From Bacillota bacterium (GTDB lineage Bacteria > Bacillota > Clostridia > Saccharofermentanales > Fastidiosipilaceae): a stretch of 5,680 nucleotides of DNA. The first letter of the stretch is position 1. Each line of letters opens with the position of its first letter. The translations under genes were made by a program, and so were the position numbers. Shown here piece by piece: positions 1 to 5,680 of this stretch. Where the stretch lies: assembly GCA_023420715.1 (NCBI GenBank), contig JAEZVR010000094.1, forward strand, positions 1 to 5,680, read 5' to 3'. Under the pieces are notes generated by a model. That model was given only the letters and a program-made list of their open reading frames with translations, was not told where the DNA came from and ran no database searches.

Positions 1-1093
1 TTCGCTTTGGTGCATCTGTCTGTCCTTGCAGTAAGAAAACCAAACCGACGGCTAAGCAAATCAGCAATAAAACAACCGCCGTGACAATAATGATGAGCTG
101 ACGATTTTTTTGAGACGTATGTTTATCAATTTGCCGTTGCATATCGTGCATTAATTGATAGTTTTTATCTCCAGCAATCGGATCCAAGCGCTGTGTTTGT
201 CGATCTGAAGTTTGTGTCGGATAAACCACACCGTACACGCCATTGGGATTGAGCATAAATTGGTCGACTTCATCAATAAAAGCCCGAGCGGATTCATAGC
301 GTTCATCTGGTTGCTTACGGATACATTTCATAATAATATCCGACAACCCCTTAGGTATTGCAGAAACGAGATCGCAAGGTTCTTGCGGTTGCGTTTGAAG
401 ATGCTTCATTGCCACAACAACCGGTGTTTCACCATCAAAAGGCACATCGCCTGTGAGCATTTCATAGCATAAAATACCTAATGAATAAATATCTGCTTTT
501 TCTCCGACCAAACCACCCCTGGCCTGTTCTGGAGAAAAATAATGAACAGATCCCATCGCATTACCACTCGTTAGCGTAATGGTACTTGCTGTCGACGCAC
601 GAGCAATGCCAAAATCCGTCACCAAAGCACGCCGATCCGGTGTCACCATGATATTATGCGGTTTGATATCTCGATGAATAATACCTGCCGAATGGGCGTT
701 TTCTAAAGCCATTGCCACTTGAATACCAATGGGGACGGCCACACGCCAATCGAGTCGACCATAATCATCGATCAATTCTTTAAGCGTTGTCCCTTCAATA
801 TATTCTTGGATCATGTAACGGATATCGCCCTCTTCTCCAACCCCCAACACTTTGACAATATTGGGATGAGACAAGCTCGATGCCGCCTTAGCTTCTGTGT
901 CAAATCGACGCACAAAGGCCTCATCTTGTGCCAGTTCTGCTTTTAGAATTTTGACAGCAACATCACGTCCTGTTTTTTGATCATGCGCCAAATAGACAAG
1001 CGCCATACCGCCTTCACCAATTAAGCGAACAATTTGATAGCGATTGCCAAGAACCATGCCTGTTGTAATTGTCATCCGATTTTGCTCATCCAT
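1..1093 (-). CDS. pknB: PknB/PrkC-type transmembrane Ser/Thr protein kinase, C-terminus cut by window edge
   Basis: This is a eukaryotic-like Ser/Thr kinase that phosphorylates proteins involved in cell wall, division or translation. 364 codons are visible, open through the left edge. Kinase landmarks in order: Gly-rich loop GEGGMALVY (26-34), VAVK lysine K48, helix-C glutamate E67, HRDIKPHN (140-147; catalytic D142), DFG (160-162), a Ser/Thr-rich activation loop (168-176) likely to be autophosphorylated, and SPEQA (187-191). A juxtamembrane stretch precedes one hydrophobic helix at about 333-355, so the kinase is cytoplasmic. The missing C-terminus is expected to be extracellular and in this family usually carries PASTA repeats, but none are visible here. 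The ATG at 1093 is chosen because GAGG lies 7 bases upstream; Met7 lacks such a site. The gene follows stp after 41 bases with no terminator, so co-transcription is inferred. All catalytic residues are intact. Confidence 0.95.
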   Translation of the reverse strand, partial: MDEQNRMTITTGMVLGNRYQIVRLIGEGGMALVYLAHDQKTGRDVAVKILKAELAQDEAFVRRFDTEAKAASSLSHPNIVKVLGVGEEGDIRYMIQEYIEGTTLKELIDDYGRLDWRVAVPIGIQVAMALENAHSAGIIHRDIKPHNIMVTPDRRALVTDFGIARASTASTITLTSGNAMGSVHYFSPEQARGGLVGEKADIYSLGILCYEMLTGDVPFDGETPVVVAMKHLQTQPQEPCDLVSAIPKGLSDIIMKCIRKQPDERYESARAFIDEVDQFMLNPNGVYGVVYPTQTSDRQTQRLDPIAGDKNYQLMHDMQRQIDKHTSQKNRQLIIIVTAVVLLLICLAVGLVFLLQGQTDAPKR

Positions 1094-1134
1094 GTTTTTA
1101 CCTCTATCGCAATGTCTATTCATCCGACATTTCA

Positions 1135-1884
1135 TTACACAAAACCCACAATAACCGTCACATTATCCGCGCCCCCAATTTCGTTGGCCGCATCGACCAT
1201 CTGTCGTGTTGCCGCTTTAGGAGATGGCGATGATTTCAAGATGCGTTTGATTTGTGACTCTTGCACATAATCGTGCAACCCATCTGAGGAAAAGACTAAA
1301 CGATCACCGGGTTCTAAACGGTAAGTTGTGACATCTGCACACATGTAAGACGGTGTACCTAAGGCTCTTGTCACCACATTTTTGCGCGGATGGAATAATG
1401 CTTCTTCCGGGGTAAGTTCACCCTGCTCAATGAGCAATTGAACCAAGGTATGGTCAACCGTTAAATGCAAGTAATCATTTTTACGCAATAAGCAGGCTCG
1501 ACAATCACCAACATGCGCCAAGATTAAATGCCCATCCAAAAATACGCCCACGGTCAAGGTGGTGCCCATCCCGTGAAAGGCTTCGTCCTCGAGCGATTTC
1601 AAATAAACCTTCACATTGGCTTTTTCGATAATTTCGCTCAGCATTTGGATCGTCTGCTCAATGGTTATCCCCTGGTACATCTCTTTAGACAAACGATCCG
1701 CCACATACTTAACCGCAATGCTGCTGGCAAGTTCACCGCTCTTATGCCCACCCATGCCATCTGCCAAAATAACCACATACGACGTATGACCCCCACTCAA
1801 AACCATGAAGGAGTCTTCATTATTAAGCCGGCTGAGACCTTGATCGGTAAGGGCTGAAAATTCAATCTGTCCAATTTTGCCCAT
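1135..1884 (-). CDS. stp: PP2C-family (PPM) Ser/Thr protein phosphatase, Stp/PrpC type
   Basis: This cytoplasmic, metal-dependent phosphatase removes phosphate from Ser/Thr residues, typically opposing the kinase encoded just downstream. The 249 residues match the usual length of bacterial Stp/PrpC. PPM motifs in order: TDQG with NNED (13-24), DGMGGH (42-47; metal-binding D42), GMGTTL (105-110), HVGDCRAC (124-131; D127), VDHTLV (143-148), HPRKNVVTRALG (165-176), SSDGL (199-203; D201) and GGADNVTV (237-244; D240). All expected metal-binding aspartates are present. The GDSRxY motif of most relatives reads GDCRAC here, a mild oddity. The ATG lies inside the end of rlmN (23-base overlap) behind a strong AAGGAG eight bases upstream, which points to translational coupling. 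The stp-pknB pair is the classic arrangement in Bacillota and Actinomycetota. Substrates cannot be read from sequence. Confidence 0.95.
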   Translation of the reverse strand: MGKIGQIEFSALTDQGLSRLNNEDSFMVLSGGHTSYVVILADGMGGHKSGELASSIAVKYVADRLSKEMYQGITIEQTIQMLSEIIEKANVKVYLKSLEDEAFHGMGTTLTVGVFLDGHLILAHVGDCRACLLRKNDYLHLTVDHTLVQLLIEQGELTPEEALFHPRKNVVTRALGTPSYMCADVTTYRLEPGDRLVFSSDGLHDYVQESQIKRILKSSPSPKAATRQMVDAANEIGGADNVTVIVGFV

Positions 1885-2911
1885 CTTGAATTCTCCTTAA
1901 TTGACCACAAGCTGCGGCGATGTCCTGTCCTAAAGACCGATGCACCGTACAGGGAATCCCCTGATTCTGTATATATTGTTGAAACTGCTTGATCACATGA
2001 CCCGTTGAAGCTTGATAGGGACTTGCGGACGTTTCATTGGCGGGAATCAGGTTCACATGACACAATTGACCTTTTAACAAAGCCGCTAATTCGATCGCAT
2101 GGCGAGGCTGGTCATTCACGTTTTTAAACATCGCATATTCATACGTCATACGCCGATTTGTCTGACGTTGATAAGCTTTACAAACTGCCATCAATTGGTC
2201 AATTGGATAACGGCGATTAATCGGCATCAATTGACTGCGCAGGTTGTCATTTGGCGCATGCAAAGAAATCGCCAATGTAATGGGCAACCCCGCCTCAGCC
2301 AAAGCTGAAATTTCTGGCACTAGGCCACAAGTGGATACCGTTATCTTCCGCAGTCCGATATTCAGTCCGTCGGGATCATTGGCACGGTTAATAAAGCCCA
2401 AAACAGCAGATAGATTTTCTAAAGGTTCTCCAATACCCATAACTGTAATATGATCGATTCTTTTGGCCCGATCTTTACCCACCAAAAGCACTTGGGCCAA
2501 GAGTTCACCGCTTGTTAAATTCCGGCCAAAGCCAATGCCTGTCGATGCGCAAAACTGGCAACCCATCCGGCAGCCCGACTGGCTAGAAACACAGACAGAT
2601 GTGCCGGATTCATAAGTCATATAAACGCATTCGATCAAATGCCCATCCGCTAATCGTCCAACATATTTTACCGTGTCGTCTGCGGCAGATACGTGTTTAT
2701 TGATCAAGACCAAACCATCGAAACGATAGACTTCCGCCAGCTGATGCTGAATGTCCTTTGGCATATTTCTTAAATCTGCAACCGAGGTAACACCCTTATT
2801 TAACCACGATTGAAGCTGTTGGTAGCGAAAACGTGGCAAGGATTTAGCTTTAAAAAACTGATGCAAGTCAGTTTGAGGGACATCATAAATATAGGGACGG
2901 TTGTCAATCAT
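1862..2911 (-). CDS. rlmN: Dual-specificity 23S rRNA (A2503-C2) / tRNA (A37-C2) methyltransferase RlmN, radical SAM
   Basis: RlmN uses a 4Fe-4S cluster and two SAM molecules to methylate C2 of A2503 in 23S rRNA, and of A37 in some tRNAs in species where this was tested. The protein has 349 residues, normal for the family. The radical SAM motif is CRMGCQFC (C114, C118, C121). The two mechanistic cysteines are C107 (in SVCVSSQ, 7 residues before C114 as in E. coli RlmN) and C335 (in AAACGQL). E94 matches the E. coli catalytic glutamate position. Further family blocks are GIGEPLEN, TVSTCGLVPEI, SLHAPND, TYEYAMFKNVND and HVNLIPAN. The ATG is the first possible start, since TAA lies in frame three codons upstream. 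The ribosome site is poor (AGG only 3 bases away). The Cfr subfamily (C8 methylation) shares the cysteines, but conserved operon context argues strongly for RlmN. The gene overlaps stp by 23 bases. Confidence 0.95.
   Translation of the reverse strand: MIDNRPYIYDVPQTDLHQFFKAKSLPRFRYQQLQSWLNKGVTSVADLRNMPKDIQHQLAEVYRFDGLVLINKHVSAADDTVKYVGRLADGHLIECVYMTYESGTSVCVSSQSGCRMGCQFCASTGIGFGRNLTSGELLAQVLLVGKDRAKRIDHITVMGIGEPLENLSAVLGFINRANDPDGLNIGLRKITVSTCGLVPEISALAEAGLPITLAISLHAPNDNLRSQLMPINRRYPIDQLMAVCKAYQRQTNRRMTYEYAMFKNVNDQPRHAIELAALLKGQLCHVNLIPANETSASPYQASTGHVIKQFQQYIQNQGIPCTVHRSLGQDIAAACGQLRRIQDGQNWTD
1893..1898 (-). promoter_or_regulatory. Strong Shine-Dalgarno site of stp, inside the rlmN coding region
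   Basis: AAGGAG on the minus strand lies 8 bases before the stp ATG (1884). It sits within the last codons of rlmN, so ribosomes finishing rlmN pass over it. It fixes the stp start and explains how stp can be translated despite overlapping its neighbour. Confidence 0.8.
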
Positions 2912-2917
2912 GCGCCT

Positions 2918-2926
2918 ATTTTAACA
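2918..2926 (-). promoter_or_regulatory. Possible extended -10 promoter for rlmN
   Basis: On the minus strand TGT directly precedes TAAAAT, a five-of-six match to TATAAT with an extended -10 TGn. No good -35 lies at normal distance. The -10 ends only 6 bases before the rlmN ATG, so a transcript from here would be nearly or fully leaderless, in keeping with the poor ribosome site of rlmN. A second, weaker option is TTGATG (2967-2972) with a 19-base spacer to TATAAG (2942-2947). AT-rich DNA yields such matches by chance, so this is tentative. Confidence 0.22.
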
Positions 2927-2949
2927 CATTGAATCAATTTGCTTATAAT
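2921..2949 (+). promoter_or_regulatory. Near-consensus sigma-A/sigma-70 promoter of the thioesterase gene
   Basis: The -35 hexamer TTAACA (2921-2926; five of six) and a perfect -10 TATAAT (2944-2949) are separated by the optimal 17 bases. Transcription would begin near 2956-2957, leaving about 40 bases of leader before the ATG at 2997. It is the only strong promoter match I see in the window and suggests the thioesterase is expressed independently of the surrounding minus-strand genes. Its -35 overlaps the tentative minus-strand -10 of rlmN. Confidence 0.72.
2928..2938. repeat. Small perfect inverted repeat within the promoter spacer
   Basis: ATTGA-A-TCAAT is a perfect 5+1+5 dyad lying wholly between the -35 and -10 hexamers of the plus-strand promoter. 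A repressor bound here would block RNA polymerase, so an operator is conceivable. The dyad is short and AT-rich, and no regulator gene is in view, so chance is quite possible. Confidence 0.25.
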
Positions 2950-2982
2950 TTAAGCCATGACCAAATCATCAAAAATAGAAAT

Positions 2983-2986
2983 GAGG
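2983..2986 (+). promoter_or_regulatory. Shine-Dalgarno site of the thioesterase gene
   Basis: GAGG lies 10 bases before the ATG at 2997 and only 4 bases before an in-frame TTG at 2991. Four bases is too close for normal initiation and ATG is the stronger codon, so 2997 is preferred, though the spacing is slightly long. Confidence 0.55.
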
Positions 2987-2996
2987 ATACTTGTTC

Positions 2997-3401
2997 ATGA
3001 AAACCTGCCCCTACCCGCTAACGCCAGCAGATGATGCCTTCGGTCATCATTTAGGTTTCATTGTCGAAGATGCAAAAAATGGCTATGCCCGCCTCCGACT
3101 GAATCTTGAACCTTACATGATCAACAACCTTGGAACCGTCCACGGCGGTATTCTGGCAACCTTTTGTGATGAAGCCTCAGGTGTCGCTGTTCACACCGTC
3201 TGTGCCATGGCCACCACCCAAAATCTAAATATTCACTATCTAAAAGGTGCCAAGAACACAAATTTTTTAATTGCAGAAGCAAAACCCTTACACTGTGGCA
3301 AACGCAGTTATCTCTATGAAATCAACATCTACGATGACTCAGGAAAACACGTCACAACCGCCACCGCCACCTATTTTATTCTGTCGCAGACAAATTCTTA
3401 A
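2997..3401 (+). CDS. PaaI-like hotdog-fold acyl-CoA thioesterase (4HBT superfamily)
   Basis: The product is a 134-residue, single-domain cytoplasmic protein of the size typical for PaaI/YbgC-like hotdog thioesterases, which hydrolyse acyl-CoA thioesters as dimers or tetramers. The diagnostic central-helix block is N-x-x-G-x-x-H-G-G followed by an acidic residue: N43 (or N44), G46, H49-G50-G51 and D58 in FCDEASG. This matches the PaaI-type active site, where the Asp/Glu acts with the HGG-helix amide. The N-terminal FGHHLGF (15-21) and the C-terminal beta-strands also fit. There is no signal peptide or membrane segment. The acyl substrate cannot be predicted; phenylacetyl-CoA cluster genes are absent, so the name PaaI would over-reach. 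It is the only plus-strand gene here, has its own promoter, diverges from rlmN and converges on rsmB with just 3 bases between stop codons. An alternative TTG start at 2991 would add two residues. Confidence 0.88.
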   Translation: MKTCPYPLTPADDAFGHHLGFIVEDAKNGYARLRLNLEPYMINNLGTVHGGILATFCDEASGVAVHTVCAMATTQNLNIHYLKGAKNTNFLIAEAKPLHCGKRSYLYEINIYDDSGKHVTTATATYFILSQTNS

Positions 3402-3404
3402 AGC

Positions 3405-4781
3405 CTATACCATCGATGTTTCCAACACATCCACGCGATAGAGCGCCACAAAAAAACCGTCGGTTTGATGCCGATCTGGGCGAAGCAAAATCCGCCCTTG
3501 GCGTGCAGTTTCCGCCAAAAATGGATCTAAGGTCAAGAGCGGTTTTGGCAGGCGTGAAGTCAGATCCACACGCGTTAAGTTTCTCCCCACCGTGAACGCC
3601 CATTTTTCTGCCAGATCAACCACCGCTTCATTTTCTGCTGGATTGAGTGTACAGGTGCTATAGACCAACTCACCACCGGGTTTAACCGCCATGATGGCAG
3701 ATTTTAAAAGATTAAATTGTAGATCTGGAAAGATCTGAAGTTGGTCATAGGTCAGCTTATAACGCAATTCTGGACGGTTTCCCATTTGACCCAAACCGCT
3801 GCAAGGGACATCACATAAAACCGCATCAAAAGCCATTTCGTAATGGCTTGGCAAATTTTGGGCATCCAGGCAAATTGCCTCGATTTGCCTGCAGTGACAT
3901 TGCTTTGCCAACTGTTGAATTAAGTGCACTCGATGCGGATGAAGATCAATCGCAACCACCTTACCCAGATGACCAACACGATCTGCCAATTGTAATGTCT
4001 TACCACCTGGGGCAGCACAAGTATCCAAGGCAGATTGCCCCGCTTTTAGATCTAAGACAGCCGCTGGGAGCATGGCCGCTTCACTTTGGACGACCCAATC
4101 CCCTTTTTGAAAAGACTCGATTTCGTTAAGGGGTTGATCTGCCGCCACATACCGATGGGCACCAGGCATAAAGACACCCGATGGCCAATCAGGGGAAGGG
4201 CTTCCCGTTCCACGCCAACGCAAGACCGTATGTTGGTCCATGTCAAAAGCCGATAAGACGCTTGAGACCTCATCGCCAAACCACTTCTTAAACAGACCAT
4301 ATAATTCTGAAGAAAGACCATAAATCAGATGTTGTTGTTTTCGAGAAAAAACTGCATTTTGACGTGACCACCAATCGATATCGCCAAGCATGCTCGACAA
4401 CCGACGCAAAACCGCATTGACGAAGCTTACACCACCTTGGTGAATATGCTGTTTGGCCAACTGACAAATCTCATTGACTAAAGCGTAGGGTTTGCGTTTA
4501 GAAGACTGCCCGTAGGCCAAATGCCAACTCCCCAATCTTAAGCAGGTGCGCAAGGCAGGATCGATACGCTCCAGGGGCTGATGACACAATTTACCCAACC
4601 AAAAATCCAAGGTGATTAAGCGGCTTAAAACACCATAGACCGCTGCGGTGATGGCCGCCCGATCACGTGCATCAAACGAGCGATGGCGCCACATCTTTTG
4701 CAAACTTAAGTTACTGTATGCGCCTTTTTCTAGCACATCATCCAAAACCGCAAATGATGCGTTCAATCGCTTATCTGGCAC
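3405..4781 (-). CDS. rsmB: 16S rRNA (cytosine967-C5)-methyltransferase RsmB
   Basis: RsmB transfers a methyl group from SAM to C5 of C967 in 16S rRNA. With the start chosen here it has 458 residues. An N-terminal NusB-like RNA-binding domain (about 6-130) begins with FAVLDDVLEKGAYSN. The Rossmann methyltransferase domain follows: motif I DTCAAPGGKT (253-262), acidic D279 for SAM ribose, motif IV DVPCSGLG (324-331; C327), RPELRY, motif VI YSTCT (374-378; catalytic nucleophile C377) with NPAENE, and terminal DGFF (441-444). The usual QD near residue 232 is QS here. The GTG at 4781 is preferred because AAGGA lies 6 bases upstream and the family N-terminus starts about there. A TTG at 4823 would overlap fmt by 23 bases and has GAGG directly abutting it, too close to work. 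It lies 19 bases after fmt, so probably in one operon. Confidence 0.94.
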   Translation of the reverse strand: MPDKRLNASFAVLDDVLEKGAYSNLSLQKMWRHRSFDARDRAAITAAVYGVLSRLITLDFWLGKLCHQPLERIDPALRTCLRLGSWHLAYGQSSKRKPYALVNEICQLAKQHIHQGGVSFVNAVLRRLSSMLGDIDWWSRQNAVFSRKQQHLIYGLSSELYGLFKKWFGDEVSSVLSAFDMDQHTVLRWRGTGSPSPDWPSGVFMPGAHRYVAADQPLNEIESFQKGDWVVQSEAAMLPAAVLDLKAGQSALDTCAAPGGKTLQLADRVGHLGKVVAIDLHPHRVHLIQQLAKQCHCRQIEAICLDAQNLPSHYEMAFDAVLCDVPCSGLGQMGNRPELRYKLTYDQLQIFPDLQFNLLKSAIMAVKPGGELVYSTCTLNPAENEAVVDLAEKWAFTVGRNLTRVDLTSRLPKPLLTLDPFLAETARQGRILLRPDRHQTDGFFVALYRVDVLETSMV

Positions 4782-4787
4782 CGCTTG

Positions 4788-4792
4788 TCCTT
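4788..4792 (-). promoter_or_regulatory. Shine-Dalgarno site that sets the rsmB start
   Basis: AAGGA on the minus strand is 6 bases before the GTG at 4781 and lies in the 19-base gap after the fmt stop codon. It favours the GTG over the longer TTG-started reading frame at 4823. Confidence 0.65.
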
Positions 4793-4800
4793 GTCTCGAT

Positions 4801-5680
4801 TTAAGCGCCAAAAGTGCCCCCAACCTCTAAATTATGGGCACAGTCCTTTGCTGCCATGGCCTTTTTGCCGGCAAATTGAAGACGTGTGATCTCCAAAACC
4901 GTCGCATGATCAGATCGGCCACATTGGACCAAGAGGCGCCCACCAGCCGTTGATAGAATTTCACCCGATAAACCGGGATTCTTAGGCATATCAGTCACCG
5001 CATGGGCCTCCAAAATTTTAACTGCCTTCCCATTTAATGTAGATTGGGCACCTGGCCAAGGCGTCACGCCAGCAATGCGATTTGCAATCGCGGTTGCCGA
5101 TTGCGTCCAATCAATAATCCCATCTGATTTTTTTAACAATCCAACCGTCGTCGCCAAAGATCCATCTTGTGGTTTAGGCATACATTGACCCAAAGCAATG
5201 TCTTCTAATACGTTCGGTAAAAGGGATGCGCCCAATTTGGCCAAACGCTGCATTAATTGATCACTCGTTTCACCTTTTAAGATAGAGAGGGCGCGCTGAG
5301 CATAGATATCTCCTGCATCCATCTGTTGGACCATTTCCATAATACTGATGCCCGTATGGGTATCGCCATTGATCAAACACCATTGAACTGGAGAAGCCCC
5401 CCGGTATTTTGGTAATAACGAAGCATGCACGTTAATTGCCTTGATAGTTGCTAAATCAAGGATCCGCTGCGGCAGAATATGCCCATAGGCAGCTGTCACA
5501 ATAAAATCGGGATTTGCATCACGAATACAGGCGTATAACGCCTCATCTTTGGCATTTGGCGGTTGTTCGCAAGGTAAGCGATGCGTATCCGCAAGTGTAT
5601 GCACCGCAGTCGGAACACAGGTTTGATGGCGACCCACAGGCTTATCTGGTTGACTCACACAGAGCACCACCTGATAACGG
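4801..5680 (-). CDS. fmt: Methionyl-tRNA formyltransferase, N-terminus cut by window edge
   Basis: Fmt formylates Met-tRNA(fMet) using 10-formyltetrahydrofolate, producing the initiator for bacterial translation. The frame is open through the right edge. About 293 codons are visible and, by alignment of the active site to E. coli Fmt (N106, H108, D144), roughly 23 residues are missing; the whole protein would be about 315 residues, as usual. Counting from the first full codon, the catalytic triad is N83, H85 (in AINVHASLLPKYRGASP, with the SLLP folate-binding motif) and D121 (in QQMDAGDIY). The start of the visible part, QPDKPVGR, is the conserved N-terminal loop. The C-terminal oligonucleotide-binding domain covers about the last 90 residues (from the TPWPGA block). 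The GTG at 5670 is internal, not a start. Upstream, beyond the window, def is expected from conserved gene order. Confidence 0.95.
   Translation of the reverse strand, partial: RYQVVLCVSQPDKPVGRHQTCVPTAVHTLADTHRLPCEQPPNAKDEALYACIRDANPDFIVTAAYGHILPQRILDLATIKAINVHASLLPKYRGASPVQWCLINGDTHTGISIMEMVQQMDAGDIYAQRALSILKGETSDQLMQRLAKLGASLLPNVLEDIALGQCMPKPQDGSLATTVGLLKKSDGIIDWTQSATAIANRIAGVTPWPGAQSTLNGKAVKILEAHAVTDMPKNPGLSGEILSTAGGRLLVQCGRSDHATVLEITRLQFAGKKAMAAKDCAHNLEVGGTFGA

Noticed and set aside
1112..1130. Small hairpin ATGTC/GACAT in the stp-pknB gap
   Set aside because: A 5-bp stem with a 9-base loop and no U-tract is too weak to call a terminator or regulator.
212..1270. Plus-strand open frames of 75-86 codons at 212-472, 719-946 and 1034-1270
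   Set aside because: They lie antisense to the kinase gene or the kinase/phosphatase junction, show no family resemblance or good ribosome site, and are explained as shadows of real genes.
1528..1857. 109-codon plus-strand open frame
   Set aside because: Fully antisense to the well-supported phosphatase gene; its composition reflects the opposite coding strand.
2099..2453. Two 69-codon plus-strand open frames (2099-2308, 2244-2453)
   Set aside because: Both are antisense to rlmN, overlap each other and have no recognisable features.
1862..2911. Reading the rlmN gene as the antibiotic-resistance methyltransferase Cfr
   Set aside because: The shared cysteines do not separate the two, but the conserved chromosomal position between rsmB and stp is that of the housekeeping RlmN, and nothing suggests a mobile context.
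3411..3418. Palindrome CATCGATG near the convergent gene ends
   Set aside because: Eight bases with no loop, within rsmB codons; expected by chance.
3454..3466. Perfect palindrome AAACCG-T-CGGTTT followed on the minus strand by a run of T, resembling a terminator
   Set aside because: The stem is very short and the sequence encodes the conserved TDGFF motif of RsmB, about 50 bases before the stop codon; coding explains it.
3376..4321. Open frames at 3376-3603 (-), 3848-4129 (+) and 4052-4321 (-)
   Set aside because: All lie within rsmB in other frames; rsmB has intact family motifs throughout.
4782..4823. Longer rsmB reading frame from TTG at 4823
   Set aside because: GAGG directly abuts the TTG, leaving no spacer, and the extra residues do not resemble the family N-terminus; GTG at 4781 has a well-placed AAGGA.
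4648..4830. 60-codon plus-strand open frame across the rsmB/fmt junction
   Set aside because: Antisense to two solid genes and without family features.
5668..5670. GTG as the start of fmt
   Set aside because: The frame stays open to the window edge and the residues around it match the internal second strand of the Fmt fold, about residue 27 of a full-length protein.

Overview
The window reads as a stretch of a Bacillota-type (Firmicutes) chromosome of moderate, roughly mid-40s % GC (judged by eye). Five of the six genes lie on the minus strand in the order fmt, rsmB, rlmN, stp (prpC), pknB (prkC). This is the well-known Bacillota housekeeping cluster, which in Bacillus subtilis runs priA-def-fmt-rsmB-rlmN-prpC-prkC-rsgA-rpe. 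The family or genus cannot be fixed from this segment.

Layout from right to left (minus-strand transcription). fmt, methionyl-tRNA formyltransferase, is cut by the right edge at its N-terminus. rsmB, the 16S rRNA m5C967 methyltransferase, follows after 19 bases and is best started at a GTG at 4781. A small plus-strand gene (2997-3401) for a PaaI-like hotdog-fold thioesterase is then wedged into the cluster, ending 3 bases from the end of rsmB. Next come rlmN (radical SAM 23S rRNA A2503 methyltransferase), stp (PP2C-type phosphatase, overlapping rlmN by 23 bases) and pknB (transmembrane Ser/Thr kinase, whose extracellular part is cut by the left edge).

The genes fall into two functional sets. 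fmt, rsmB and rlmN serve translation: initiator tRNA formylation and modification of 16S and 23S rRNA. stp and pknB form the usual antagonistic phosphatase/kinase pair that controls cell-wall and growth signalling. The thioesterase is the outsider: it is on the opposite strand, has its own near-consensus promoter (TTAACA-N17-TATAAT), and splits the cluster in two.

There are no RNA genes, mobile elements, CRISPR arrays or convincing intrinsic terminators. Coding density is very high: the longest gene-free stretch is the 85 bases at 2912-2996 between rlmN and the thioesterase, which holds the only recognisable promoter signals. I see no clear new biological system. The observation most worth a second look is the inverted thioesterase gene inside an otherwise conserved operon, together with the lack of a terminator at its convergent junction with rsmB.
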